From NCBI GenBank assembly GCA_029227815.1, contig CP118523.1:3596001-3660000 (forward strand): a stretch of DNA of 64,000 nt, in the 5' to 3' direction. The notes beneath the pieces are model-generated. The model worked only from the letters and a program-made list of their open reading frames with translations. It made no database searches and had not been told where the DNA came from. A program made the translations under genes and the position numbers. This document shows positions 43,559-53,585 of the stretch, piece by piece. How positions within the stretch are numbered: the stretch's first letter is position 1; every line of letters begins with the position of its first letter. The DNA is from Clostridiaceae bacterium M8S5. GTDB lineage: Bacteria; Bacillota; Clostridia; Tissierellales; MCWD3.

Positions 43559-43622
43559 AATAGACTCTATGCAACAGCCTATGAGTTTCAAAACACTCAT
43601 TAGTTATAACAAAGAGTCTATT
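43559..43622 (-). terminator. Cruciform/terminator downstream of the dlt-like operon
   Basis: Outer arms AATAGACTCT (43559-43568) and AGAGTCTATT (43613-43622), with an inner hairpin ATGAGT/ACTCAT (43581-43586, 43595-43600). It lies 21 nt past the last SGNH gene. A decayed version of the same sequence lies after the first SGNH gene near 44880-44930, as a product of the duplication. Confidence 0.55.
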
Positions 43623-43643
43623 AATATATCTATACAAACATAC

Positions 43644-44621
43644 TCAATTATTACGATTTAGTTTTAGAAAACCTTTATTTAATTGTTGCTTATAATGGTT
43701 TACAACTTCATTCCAATAATTAAGATTTTTATTATTTCTATTATCTTTTAGTAATGATTTATAGTTTTTAGCTAAATATTTTCCAACATACATTGTTGCT
43801 TTTTGAGCGCCGTAGACATTCATATGATTACCATCATCACGAAAATCTTTAGTCATATCAACTTTATACTGTTTGTTTGCTATATTTAAATCAATAAACG
43901 GGATTTCTTCTTTATCTGCAATTTTCTGAATGAAATTTGATTTAGAATAATCCCACGAATACGAACTTGGCAACTCTAAAAATACAATCTTTATATTATT
44001 TGTACGACATGCACTTATAAAATGATTTAACCTATCCATATTTACTTTTGGTATTGGAAGAGGTTTTGAATTTTTATCACCCATATAATCTATTGGCTTA
44101 TTAACATATACTTCATTTGAAAATACAAAACCTTTTGATATATCGTATTTTTTAGCTCTTCTAGGAAATGTATAAAAGTCACGAACTTTTAACTCTTTCC
44201 ACCTAGCATGGTAAACAAATGGAGCATAATAGAAATTTGTATTATCCATTGAATACTTGTTTTTTTCATATAAACAGTCGACTTCAAGGATTACCACCTT
44301 TGGTTTTTGATTTCTCAACAATCGTCTCATGATACGGTTTATTCCTTCAATGGTTTGCATTGCTTTTCCAGATGCATAAGATGTATAGCCAAATTTTTCG
44401 TACATCAATGCAGGAATAATACCAGCATATACGTCTGAGTTACCACATATCATCACATCTATAGTATTTTTAGGTTCTGCAATGAAACCCATTCCTCTAA
44501 ACAAGTTCGCCCCACCAAAATCATCGATTGATTTTGGTGTAACTATTATACAAATGTATAAATAAATTATTACAGTGGCTAAAAAACAACTCACAACCAC
44601 GAGTATTTTTTTTATTTTCAT
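43644..44621 (-). CDS. DltD-like SGNH protein, duplicated copy (distal)
   Basis: 325 residues with an N-terminal membrane anchor (about 7-27) and an extracytoplasmic SGNH-type domain. The GNSDVYAG block (S62 as the likely nucleophile) and a late DDGNHMNVYGA block give the Asp-His pair. In dlt-like systems the SGNH partner completes acyl transfer after MBOAT passage. It is highly similar to the upstream paralog 44985-45953 and was produced by a tandem duplication, which also copied the MBOAT gene tail now left as a pseudogene just upstream. Confidence 0.82.
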   Translation of the reverse strand: MKIKKILVVVSCFLATVIIYLYICIIVTPKSIDDFGGANLFRGMGFIAEPKNTIDVMICGNSDVYAGIIPALMYEKFGYTSYASGKAMQTIEGINRIMRRLLRNQKPKVVILEVDCLYEKNKYSMDNTNFYYAPFVYHARWKELKVRDFYTFPRRAKKYDISKGFVFSNEVYVNKPIDYMGDKNSKPLPIPKVNMDRLNHFISACRTNNIKIVFLELPSSYSWDYSKSNFIQKIADKEEIPFIDLNIANKQYKVDMTKDFRDDGNHMNVYGAQKATMYVGKYLAKNYKSLLKDNRNNKNLNYWNEVVNHYKQQLNKGFLKLNRNN

Positions 44622-44623
44622 AT

Positions 44624-44801
44624 TTAGAACCCTCCATAAATCGGATCAGGTGGCAAATATCGAGCTCATATGTGCCAAGTATAATAGAATATAGCAGAAC
44701 AAATCCAGTATTTCTTTAAGTGTGAAGGCTCGTCATAGTGTTATTAACATCTATGTTTTTTATTCTCAAAACTACTCCCATGATCATGATAAAGAAAGAA
44801 A
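44624..44801 (-). pseudogene. MBOAT gene 3'-end remnant from tandem duplication
   Basis: On the minus strand this matches the last ~60 codons of the MBOAT gene (LKKYWIC and PPDPIYGGF blocks are recognisable) but carries frameshifts and stops. As in the parent locus, the stop codon lies just before the SGNH ATG. It marks the upstream boundary of the duplicated unit. Confidence 0.85.
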
Positions 44802-44984
44802 TTTCAATATAACTATATTATATCAATTGATTTAATATTTATTTATTTTCAGAATATTTCATCTTATAATCGTTAGAAACAAACTCTATACCTATAGCCT
44901 ATGAGTTTATCAAGACACCATTGCCTTTAGCTATGAGCTATTACGTAGCTATACCCATACATTCTACGGCATTACAATTTAGCA

Positions 44985-45953
44985 TTACAATTTAGCTTTA
45001 AAATTTTTGCTCAATTGTTGATTATAATGTTTTACAACTTTATACCAATAATTAAAATCTTTATTGTTTCTATTATCTTTTAGTAATGATTTATAGTTTT
45101 TAGCTAAATATTTTCCAATATACATTGTCGCTTTTTGAGCACCATAGACATTCATATGATTACCATTATCACGAAAATCTTTTGTCAAATCTACTTTATA
45201 ATGATTGCTTGCTATATTCAAATCAATGAATGGAATATTTTCTTTATTTGCAAACTGCTGTATAAAATTAGATTTACCATAATTCCACGACGTTACACTA
45301 GGCAACTCTAATAATACAACTTTTATATTATTTTGGTGACATGTTTTTATAAAATGACGTAACTTAATCATATTCTTTTTTGGTATAGGTTTAGGTTTCT
45401 CGTTCCTATTTCCCATATAATTTCTAGACTTATTTTTATATACTTCTTTTGAAAATACAAAGCCTTTTGTTATATCATATTTATCTGCTCTATGTGGAAA
45501 TGTGAAAAAATCACGAGCTTTTAACTCTTTCCATCTAGTATGGTATACTATCGGATTAAGGAAGAAATTTGTAATATCTATAGAATTGATTTTTTCGTAT
45601 AAACAGTCAACTTCAAGAACTATTACTTTTGGCTTTTGATTTCTCAACATTCGTCTCATAAGGCGGTTTATTCCTTTGATTGTTTGCAATGCTTTTCCAG
45701 ATGTATAAGATGTATAGCCAAACTTCTCGTACATCAGTGCAGGAATAATACCAGCATATACATCTGAGTTACCGTATATCATTACATCAATAGTGTTTTT
45801 AGGCTCAGCAATAAATCCCATGCCTCCATAAAACATTGATCCTCCAGAGTCGTCAATCGATTTAGGTGCAACAATTATACATATATATGAGTAAATTATT
45901 ATTGAGGCTAGAACACAACTCATCATCACAAATATTCTTTTTGAATTTTTCAT
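44985..45953 (-). CDS. DltD-like SGNH protein of the dlt-like operon (proximal)
   Basis: 322 residues from the ATG at 45953 (GGAGG 8 nt upstream, 1 nt after the MBOAT stop). Same plan as the distal paralog: an anchor near residues 8-28, YGNSDVYAG with the nucleophilic Ser, and DNGNHMNVYGA with the acid and His. The two differ mainly in the 105-180 segment and at the C-terminus. Acts outside the membrane, presumably as acceptor-transferring partner of the MBOAT protein. Confidence 0.85.
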   Translation of the reverse strand: MKNSKRIFVMMSCVLASIIIYSYICIIVAPKSIDDSGGSMFYGGMGFIAEPKNTIDVMIYGNSDVYAGIIPALMYEKFGYTSYTSGKALQTIKGINRLMRRMLRNQKPKVIVLEVDCLYEKINSIDITNFFLNPIVYHTRWKELKARDFFTFPHRADKYDITKGFVFSKEVYKNKSRNYMGNRNEKPKPIPKKNMIKLRHFIKTCHQNNIKVVLLELPSVTSWNYGKSNFIQQFANKENIPFIDLNIASNHYKVDLTKDFRDNGNHMNVYGAQKATMYIGKYLAKNYKSLLKDNRNNKDFNYWYKVVKHYNQQLSKNFKAKL

Positions 45954-45954
45954 A

Positions 45955-47514
45955 TTAAAAACCTCCGTAAATCGGGTCAGGTGGCAAATATCCAAGCCCA
46001 TAAGCACCAAATACAATTATTATACAAAACACAGCGAAACAAATCCAGTATTTCTTTAAGGATGAAAGCTCATTATAGCGTTTATTTACATCTATGTTCT
46101 TCATCTTTAATACTGCTCCCATAATCATAATAAGGAAAGAAACTAAAAGCAATATCAAGTCTTTAGTATCTATAGCAATAAGAAATTTCATAGATGCTTT
46201 ACTTGTATCAAACACAGAATAGAGCATTTCCTTAAATACACTTAGATTTTCAGCTCTGAACATAAGCATACCTATTCCAACAAATATAAGTGTTTTTAAA
46301 ATCTTTAAAACTGTTAAAACTTTATTTTTTGAATCTATTTTATACTTTTCAAGCACCTTTAAAGCTAACGGTGAAAGAATATTATAAATCACCATCAGTA
46401 CAAAATAATATAGACCATAAGCAATATATTTAAAACTTGCTCCATGCCAAAGTCCTGTCAAAAACCATACTACAAATAAAGCTACTGTAATTATTATAAA
46501 ATCTGCATAAACAGGTTTCATTTTTTTGTTTAATTTAAACATTGTTTTTGAAGTAGATATAGGATAAAATACATAATCCCTAAACCATGCACCTAGAGAT
46601 ATGTGCCATCTTCTCCAAAACTCTGCCACGTTTTGAGCTATAAAAGGCATATCAAAGTTTTTAGCAAATTCTATACCAAAGATTTTAGCTATACCTGATG
46701 CCATGTCAATATACCCTGAGAACTCAGCATAAAGCTGAACAGTAAATGCTAAAGTTGCTATAATTACAGTAAATCCCGAGTGACTTTTGTAATCTTTAAA
46801 CACAGCGTCTGATATTATGGCTGCACGGTTTGCTACCATAAAAATTTTGAAAAATCCCCACATCAAACGTGCTATACCATTGTACAAATTTTTTGATGTT
46901 ATTTGCTCACCGCTTGACATTGCAGGCATAAGTTTATCATATCGACCAAACGGTCCTTCATGTAGTTGTGTAAAAAAACTTATAAATAGAGCTATTTTCA
47001 AAATATTCTTCTCAGCAGGGTATTTACCCCTACAAACATCTATAACATAACTAAGTGCTTGTAATGTATAGTATGATATCCCCAGTGGTAAAACAATCTT
47101 GATAACAGGAGTCGCTATATCTTTACCGAGTTTACCTATAAGACCTGTCCCTGCAGCAGCAAAGAAATTAAAGTATTTGAGTACTAATAGAATACCAATG
47201 TTTATAATAGCATATATAATAAGAACACGTCGTTTTTTTGCTTTAATTTTTGCTTTCAATTTTTTTCGCTCTGCTTTTTCTAACCCAGAAGTATCATATT
47301 TAAGTGGGATTTTATCCATTATAACAGTAGCAAAATATGATGAAACAATTGTAGTAATTAAATAAATTATTGCAGTTCCGCAGAAATACCCATAGAAAAC
47401 AATACTCAATACAAGTAGCGCAATATAGCGCTGCTTGCGAGGGCAAACAGCGTATATTATACTAGATATAATTGCAAATAAACCAAAGAATATCAGTATA
47501 CTATAATGACTCAC
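45955..47514 (-). CDS. MBOAT-family O-acyltransferase, DltB-like
   Basis: 519 residues with about 11-12 membrane segments. The MBOAT core FWRRWHISLGAWFRDYVFYPIS and the catalytic-His segment FLTGLWHGASFKYIAYGL are intact. Family members move an acyl group from a carrier across the membrane to an extracellular acceptor (DltB for D-alanine, PatA/AlgI for acetyl). The start is a GTG 2 nt after the ACP stop. The preceding ACP and ligase favour a thioester-carried acyl or aminoacyl donor as in the dlt system. Confidence 0.92.
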   Translation of the reverse strand: MSHYSILIFFGLFAIISSIIYAVCPRKQRYIALLVLSIVFYGYFCGTAIIYLITTIVSSYFATVIMDKIPLKYDTSGLEKAERKKLKAKIKAKKRRVLIIYAIINIGILLVLKYFNFFAAAGTGLIGKLGKDIATPVIKIVLPLGISYYTLQALSYVIDVCRGKYPAEKNILKIALFISFFTQLHEGPFGRYDKLMPAMSSGEQITSKNLYNGIARLMWGFFKIFMVANRAAIISDAVFKDYKSHSGFTVIIATLAFTVQLYAEFSGYIDMASGIAKIFGIEFAKNFDMPFIAQNVAEFWRRWHISLGAWFRDYVFYPISTSKTMFKLNKKMKPVYADFIIITVALFVVWFLTGLWHGASFKYIAYGLYYFVLMVIYNILSPLALKVLEKYKIDSKNKVLTVLKILKTLIFVGIGMLMFRAENLSVFKEMLYSVFDTSKASMKFLIAIDTKDLILLLVSFLIMIMGAVLKMKNIDVNKRYNELSSLKKYWICFAVFCIIIVFGAYGLGYLPPDPIYGGF

Positions 47515-47516
47515 GA

Positions 47517-47744
47517 TTATTCCTCTTCTAGTTTTGTTACTAAACTATAAATGCTCGCTGCTGAATTAAAGTTTTCGGGTATAAGATGTAGCGGAGTAAT
47601 CTCAATATCAAATTCATCATTTAAACGTGCTACAAGACGAATTATATTTGCAGAAGTAAGTATTTTACCATCCACAAGATTTGTGGCATTTTTAAAATCT
47701 TCTCCCGGTATTAACTGTGAAAGTATTTCATATATTTTTTCCAT
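47517..47744 (-). CDS. Acyl carrier protein, DltC-like, with unusual phosphopantetheine site
   Basis: 75 residues, four-helix carrier protein. The attachment Ser is in GKILTSANII, where related carriers usually have ILDSFDI: the Asp before the Ser is Thr here, an atypical change that could affect recognition by the transferase. The downstream LNDEFDIEITP and PENFNSAASIY segments are typical of dlt-like carriers. A dedicated Sfp-type transferase is encoded two genes upstream. It would carry the activated acyl group from the ligase to the MBOAT protein. Confidence 0.88.
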   Translation of the reverse strand: MEKIYEILSQLIPGEDFKNATNLVDGKILTSANIIRLVARLNDEFDIEITPLHLIPENFNSAASIYSLVTKLEEE

Positions 47745-47757
47745 TTTTTATGTCTCC

Positions 47758-49266
47758 TTATCTATTTGTAATTATTTTTTGTATTTTCTTTCTATCTATT
47801 TTTCCGTTTGCATTCTTCGGAAAAACATCTATTTCAAAATATTTATCTGGACGCATATAATGCGGTAATCTATTATCTGCTGTTTCACGTAATATTCCTT
47901 GAACTTCCTCATGTCCCTCATAAACTAAGATTAGTTCATCTTTACTACTGTCATATATACAAACTGTAATACCTATATTATCAACTAAACCAAATACTGC
48001 TTCTATTTCACCTAACTCTATACGATAACCCATATGCTTGATTTGAAAATCTTTTCGTCCACAATATTCAAATTCACCGTATTTATTTTTTCTAACAAGG
48101 TCACCAGTTTTATAAACTGTTTCTGGGTATTGCGATTGTAGAGGGTTTTGCACAAATACTTCTTTTGTTTTTTCGTTGTTATTATAATATCCACTTGCAA
48201 CAAAAGGCCCAGAAACAAACAATTCTCCTATCATTTCATCTGCCACCTGCTGATTATTTTCATCAAGATGAATCAGCCTACAGTTTTTACATGCATTACC
48301 TATAGGCAATGTTTCTGTTTCCTCGAACTGACGATCAACAATATAGTAAGCGCATATATCAGTTGTTTCTGTAGGTCCAAATAAATTTGCATAAAGTGCA
48401 TTTTGAAAATATTTTCTCCAGTAATTTAGATATTTAACAGGCATCACTTCACCTGCAAATAGAATCTTCTTTATATATTTAGGCTTAGCATATTTAAAAA
48501 GGTCCATTTTTGAAGCAATTCCTAATGCTGAAGGTACCCAATAAATTGTATTAACTTCCTTCTCATTCATAAACTCTACAAGCTTTATAGGGAATGTAAA
48601 ATATTCCTTTGGAATCATCTGATAAGCAGCCCCTGTCCAAAATGAAGCATACATATCAGAAACTGACATACTAAAATATAGTGGTGTCTGTGATCCAAAT
48701 ACTGTTTGTGAAGTTATATCAAAACAAGAAGTAAACCAGTCAATATAACTAATTACATTTTGATTAGATAACAATGCTCCTTTTGGAAAACCAGTTGAAC
48801 CAGATGTAAAAATTGAGTAAGCAGGATCTGTACTAAGCATCTGTCTTCTGATTTCGCCTAGAAGTACCTCATCAACAGTGTCTAAACCATTTATATGAAT
48901 TTTTATACTATCACTGTAAATGGAATCTACTGCATCTTTAAGCTCTGTTTCATAAACTATAGCTACTGGTGACAGTGTATCTATTATTTTTTGAAGTCTT
49001 TCTTTCGGTGAATCACTGTCTAAAACTACGTAAAAATTACCACTATATAAAACACCAAGCATTGCTGACGGAACGTTTATGCCACGTTTCATTAGAATAG
49101 CAACTGGCTTTCTTAAAAAACTTAGCCCGGCAATTGCTGTTCCTATTGACTTAGCTTTTCCCATCAAACAAGAGTAGGTAAGCATATCTGCTTTGTCACC
49201 AACTGCTGTATTTAATGGATATTTTTCTACTGTACTTTCAAAATAATCAAGTATTGTCTTTTTCAT
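47758..49266 (-). CDS. AMP-forming adenylating ligase, DltA-like
   Basis: 502 residues, adenylate-forming (ANL) family. Core motifs: YSIFTSGSTGFPKG (about 158-171), the LFGPTETTD A5 motif, VYKTGDLV A7 and GRKDFQIKHMGYRIELGEIE A8, and a final NGKIDRK lysine. It would activate a small acid, D-alanine by analogy with DltA, and load it on the adjacent carrier. The 1-nt gap to the upstream PPTase gene shows tight operon structure. Substrate specificity cannot be set by eye. Confidence 0.9.
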   Translation of the reverse strand: MKKTILDYFESTVEKYPLNTAVGDKADMLTYSCLMGKAKSIGTAIAGLSFLRKPVAILMKRGINVPSAMLGVLYSGNFYVVLDSDSPKERLQKIIDTLSPVAIVYETELKDAVDSIYSDSIKIHINGLDTVDEVLLGEIRRQMLSTDPAYSIFTSGSTGFPKGALLSNQNVISYIDWFTSCFDITSQTVFGSQTPLYFSMSVSDMYASFWTGAAYQMIPKEYFTFPIKLVEFMNEKEVNTIYWVPSALGIASKMDLFKYAKPKYIKKILFAGEVMPVKYLNYWRKYFQNALYANLFGPTETTDICAYYIVDRQFEETETLPIGNACKNCRLIHLDENNQQVADEMIGELFVSGPFVASGYYNNNEKTKEVFVQNPLQSQYPETVYKTGDLVRKNKYGEFEYCGRKDFQIKHMGYRIELGEIEAVFGLVDNIGITVCIYDSSKDELILVYEGHEEVQGILRETADNRLPHYMRPDKYFEIDVFPKNANGKIDRKKIQKIITNR

Positions 49267-49267
49267 T

Positions 49268-49948
49268 TTATAATCCTGCCTCTATTGGTTTTATTTGTAA
49301 ATCTGGAAACACATCATTTTGTGCACTACATATTGATATAACAAATTCTTTGTACAAGTAGCTATTTATAAAAAGCTGTCCAACTTTGCTATTGTGTGAA
49401 AAAAGAGGATGTAAACTATTTCTAAAACATATTTCTTCACTAGGAGTTACATCAAATGACTTTAGTGGGTATTTAAGCCCTGCGCCAATACATTTGATAT
49501 AGCTTTCCTTACGAGTCCAAAGTAATGAAAAGGCTAAATCTGAATTACCGCAATCCATTATATATTTAGACTCCTTATCTGTAAAGAAATACTTCAAAAT
49601 TTGCTTATCTATTTCTTGAATTTTTTCACAATCCACACCTATTAAATTATCAATATCCATCCCCAATACCAAATGTTGGTTTGAATACGACCTACTAATT
49701 GATATTTTTGGATAGTTACGAATATATGGTTTTTCTCCCACTTTACCATTAAATAAAGAATAGGGAATATCAAAAGTCTGTGAAACAAGTTTTGAAGCAG
49801 TTATCTCAGCTGATAGAAATCTATTTTTTTTGTATTCATCAGAAAAAAGCTCTGCTCGCTCTAGTCTTTCTTTTGAAATTAAAACGGAAATATGTTTTTC
49901 ATTTTCCATCTTCCACATAGGGATTTCCGTTAATATAAGTTTCTTCAA
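49268..49948 (-). CDS. 4'-phosphopantetheinyl transferase, Sfp family
   Basis: 226 residues with the GVDCEKIQEID magnesium/CoA motif (about 113-123) and the WTRKESYIKCIGAGL motif (about 148-162). Converts apo- to holo-carrier by adding phosphopantetheine. First gene of the dlt-like operon; starts at a TTG about 10 nt after GGAG. A minus-strand promoter TTGCTT-17-TAATAA lies just upstream. Having its own transferase suggests that the host AcpS does not accept the unusual carrier. Confidence 0.9.
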   Translation of the reverse strand: MKKLILTEIPMWKMENEKHISVLISKERLERAELFSDEYKKNRFLSAEITASKLVSQTFDIPYSLFNGKVGEKPYIRNYPKISISRSYSNQHLVLGMDIDNLIGVDCEKIQEIDKQILKYFFTDKESKYIMDCGNSDLAFSLLWTRKESYIKCIGAGLKYPLKSFDVTPSEEICFRNSLHPLFSHNSKVGQLFINSYLYKEFVISICSAQNDVFPDLQIKPIEAGL

Positions 49949-50339
49949 TATCTCACAGCTCCTTGTTTTATTATTCTTTTAAAGTATATCAAGCAATGCT
50001 TAACATAACATTAATAATATATTAAATTTTTGTAATATTTTCACGAAAAAATATCCGCTTGTTATAAAATAGAAAAATCATTTTATAAAGCAAGTATTAT
50101 GCTGTATGATCCATTGATATGCTATTTTAGCTTTTCTCAAAATACTATCATATCAAAAATGACATTGATTGACAAGTTCTTTGATAAATTATATTTTTTC
50201 TATGAATTCTTTTATATAACTGCTTATCTTTCGTTTTTGTAATATTTATTATTTTAAAATATTTTGTATTTTATTTGTCTTTGCAATCATTAATTTTTTA
50301 CTTTTACAACAAATATAGTTATTAATTCATCAAAAAAAA
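49949..50339. other. Intergenic region upstream of the dlt-like operon
   Basis: About 390 nt of AT-rich sequence. It holds the operon promoter near 49985-50015 and otherwise no recognised feature until the terminator-TIR element complex at 50340-50526. Confidence 0.5.
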
Positions 50340-50526
50340 GACATCAAATGATGTCCTCAGACTGTAGACAAAAGCCCAATTTCTGCGTTGTTGTTAAAAT
50401 TTCTGTTGCTCACTTACTTCTAAGTAAGCTCTGCTACTCAATTTTAACACGCCTTGAAATTGAACTCTTACTACAGTCTGCTATTTAGATGACTTTGTCA
50501 TCAACCTAAGGACATCAAATGATGTC
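50340..50526 (-). terminator. pyk terminator hairpin duplicated around a TIR element
   Basis: Identical 16-base units GACATCAAATGATGTC at 50340-50355 and 50511-50526, in direct orientation, flank the element. Each is a hairpin. On the minus strand only the distal copy is followed by a run of eight Ts, so it is the working terminator of pyk. The proximal copy reads into the element. Confidence 0.78.
50358..50510 (+). repeat. Dispersed TIR element, copy 3
   Basis: Core 50358-50480 (123 bp) with perfect 10-bp terminal inverted repeats CAGACTGTAG and CTACAGTCTG, plus a 30-base tail with the GATGAC-TTT-GTCATC hairpin (50488-50502). It differs from copy 2 at only a handful of positions. No open frame fits inside. 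Confidence 0.9.
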
Positions 50527-50565
50527 ATTATTAGTTCTTCTTATATTAATACAGTCTAACTTACT

Positions 50566-52311
50566 TTACAATATTTTAGCTTCGCCTTTAAATACAACTC
50601 CTATACTTCCATCAACTGTTATTATATCCCCGTCATTAAGTTTGGACAATGCATTTTCTGCACCAACTACAACTGGTATACCTAGATGTAATCCTACTAC
50701 CGCTGCATGTGACGTGAGTCCACCTTTCACTGTTATCACTGCTGATGCTTTTTCCATGTACTTTACCATATCTTTATCTGTTGCTACACAAACTATTATG
50801 TCACCTTCTTTAAACTTAGTCTGTGCATCGCTTACCTCATCAATTTTGCACACTCTACCTATTGCTGATTTTTTACCTATACCTGTACCTTTGAACATAA
50901 TCTCTCCAACTGTGTGAATCTTGATTAAGTTCGTACTACCAGATACTCCTACTGGTACTCCAGCTGTGATTATAACCAAATCTCCATTTTTTATGAAATC
51001 TTTACTTACTGCTGTTGATACTGAATTATCTATTATTTCATCTGTAGAGTTGCTTTCTTCTATTAGTATAGATTCAACTCCCCATACCATACAAAGCTTT
51101 CTTCTTACTTTATCACTGCTTGTTGCTGCAATAATCGGTGAAGATGGTCTGAATTTTGAGACTGCTCTAGCCGTATATCCTGATGAAGTCGCTGTTATTA
51201 TTGCTGCTGCTCCTAAATCCAATGCCGTTGTACAGGTCGCATGACTTACTGCATTTGTTATGCTACTATCTGCCTTCATACTCAATATTTTTTGGTAATC
51301 AAGTGTAGGCTCTGTCTTTCTAGCAATATTAGCCATAGTTTCTACTGCCTGTAGAGGGTATTTACCTGCTGCTGTCTCTCCTGAAAGCATTATTGCATCT
51401 GTGCCATCTATAATAGCATTAGCAACATCTGTTACCTCTGCTCTTGTTGGTCTAGGATTTCTAATCATTGAATCAAGCATTTGCGTTGCTGTTATTACTG
51501 GCTTACCTGCTTTATTACATTTTTTGATTATCATTTTTTGTACTAGAGGAACATCTTCTGCTGGTATTTCAACTCCCAAATCGCCTCTTGCTACCATTAT
51601 ACCATCTGACACTTCAATGATTTCATCTATATTGTTTACACCTTCTTGGTTTTCTATCTTGGATATAATCATGATGTCTTCTGCATTGTTTGCCTCTAAT
51701 ATTTCTCTTATTTCTAATACATCAGATGTTTTTCTTATAAATGATGCGGCTATAAAATCTATATTGTTTCTTATACCAAATTCTAAGTCACTTACATCTT
51801 TCTTTGTTATTGCTGGTAGATTTATTTTTACTCCCGGTACATTCACGCCTTTTTTGTTCTTTATAACTCCAGCATTCTTAACTGTACATAATATATCAGT
51901 TCCATCTATAGATTTAACTTCTAATCCTACTAATCCGTCATCTATCAATATGCTATCTCCTGGTTTTACATCATTAGGCAGTCCCTCATATGTGACTGAG
52001 CATATCTCATCATTTCCTAAAATATCTCTTGTAGTTATCGTATAACTTTGTCCGTCCTTTAATTCTACACTTGAGTTTTCAAAATCTCTTGTTCTTATCT
52101 CCGGACCCTTTGTATCAAGCATTATAGCTATAGGCTTGCCCTTCTCTTCTCTAACCTTTTTTACCATATCTATTCTAGTTTTATGCTCCTCGTGACTACC
52201 ATGAGAAAAGTTCAGTCTCGCTACATTTAATCCTTTGTCTATCATACCTTTTATTGTATCTTCACTATTTGAAGCTGGCCCTAATGTACATACTATTTTA
52301 GTTTTTTTCAT
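50566..52311 (-). CDS. pyk: Pyruvate kinase with C-terminal PEP-utilizer domain
   Basis: 581 residues from the ATG at 52311 (AGGAGTGATGAT before it). Catalytic barrel motifs: IVCTLGPASNS, LNFSHGSHEEH, MVARGDLGVEIP and the MLDSMIRNPRPTRAEVTDVANAI signature. The extra C-terminal ~105 residues hold a phosphohistidine-type swivelling domain with GGLTSHAAVVG, a feature of Bacillus and Clostridia enzymes. It converts PEP to pyruvate with ATP formation. Located 10 nt after pfkA in the dnaE-pfkA-pyk cluster. Confidence 0.97.
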   Translation of the reverse strand: MKKTKIVCTLGPASNSEDTIKGMIDKGLNVARLNFSHGSHEEHKTRIDMVKKVREEKGKPIAIMLDTKGPEIRTRDFENSSVELKDGQSYTITTRDILGNDEICSVTYEGLPNDVKPGDSILIDDGLVGLEVKSIDGTDILCTVKNAGVIKNKKGVNVPGVKINLPAITKKDVSDLEFGIRNNIDFIAASFIRKTSDVLEIREILEANNAEDIMIISKIENQEGVNNIDEIIEVSDGIMVARGDLGVEIPAEDVPLVQKMIIKKCNKAGKPVITATQMLDSMIRNPRPTRAEVTDVANAIIDGTDAIMLSGETAAGKYPLQAVETMANIARKTEPTLDYQKILSMKADSSITNAVSHATCTTALDLGAAAIITATSSGYTARAVSKFRPSSPIIAATSSDKVRRKLCMVWGVESILIEESNSTDEIIDNSVSTAVSKDFIKNGDLVIITAGVPVGVSGSTNLIKIHTVGEIMFKGTGIGKKSAIGRVCKIDEVSDAQTKFKEGDIIVCVATDKDMVKYMEKASAVITVKGGLTSHAAVVGLHLGIPVVVGAENALSKLNDGDIITVDGSIGVVFKGEAKIL

Positions 52312-52321
52312 ATCATCACTC

Positions 52322-53347
<1,026 letters not shown>

Positions 53348-53528
53348 TCATTTAAAAAACTAAAGCAGTATTTACATTTAAGCACCTAAAATACTTTAAA
53401 TCTAATAATTCAGAAGTATCTACTCATAATCTATATATAATATCGGTTTTTAACTCCTGTTTATTAACACTGCTTGTGTTTAATCTTAGTATGGCATTAT
53501 TTAATTAATATTACCCATAATTATTTTA

Positions 53529-53537
53529 ATTATAGCA
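53529..53537 (-). promoter_or_regulatory. Extended -10 element upstream of pfkA-pyk
   Basis: Minus-strand TGCTATAAT (TG-N-TATAAT type). The -35 region is weak (TTATTA with 18 bp). It lies in the 289-nt gap between dnaE and pfkA, which otherwise holds nothing recognisable. Confidence 0.5.
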
Positions 53538-53585
53538 CATTTTTTAATCATTTAATAATTTTTTGTTAATAAGTTTTATTTCCAA

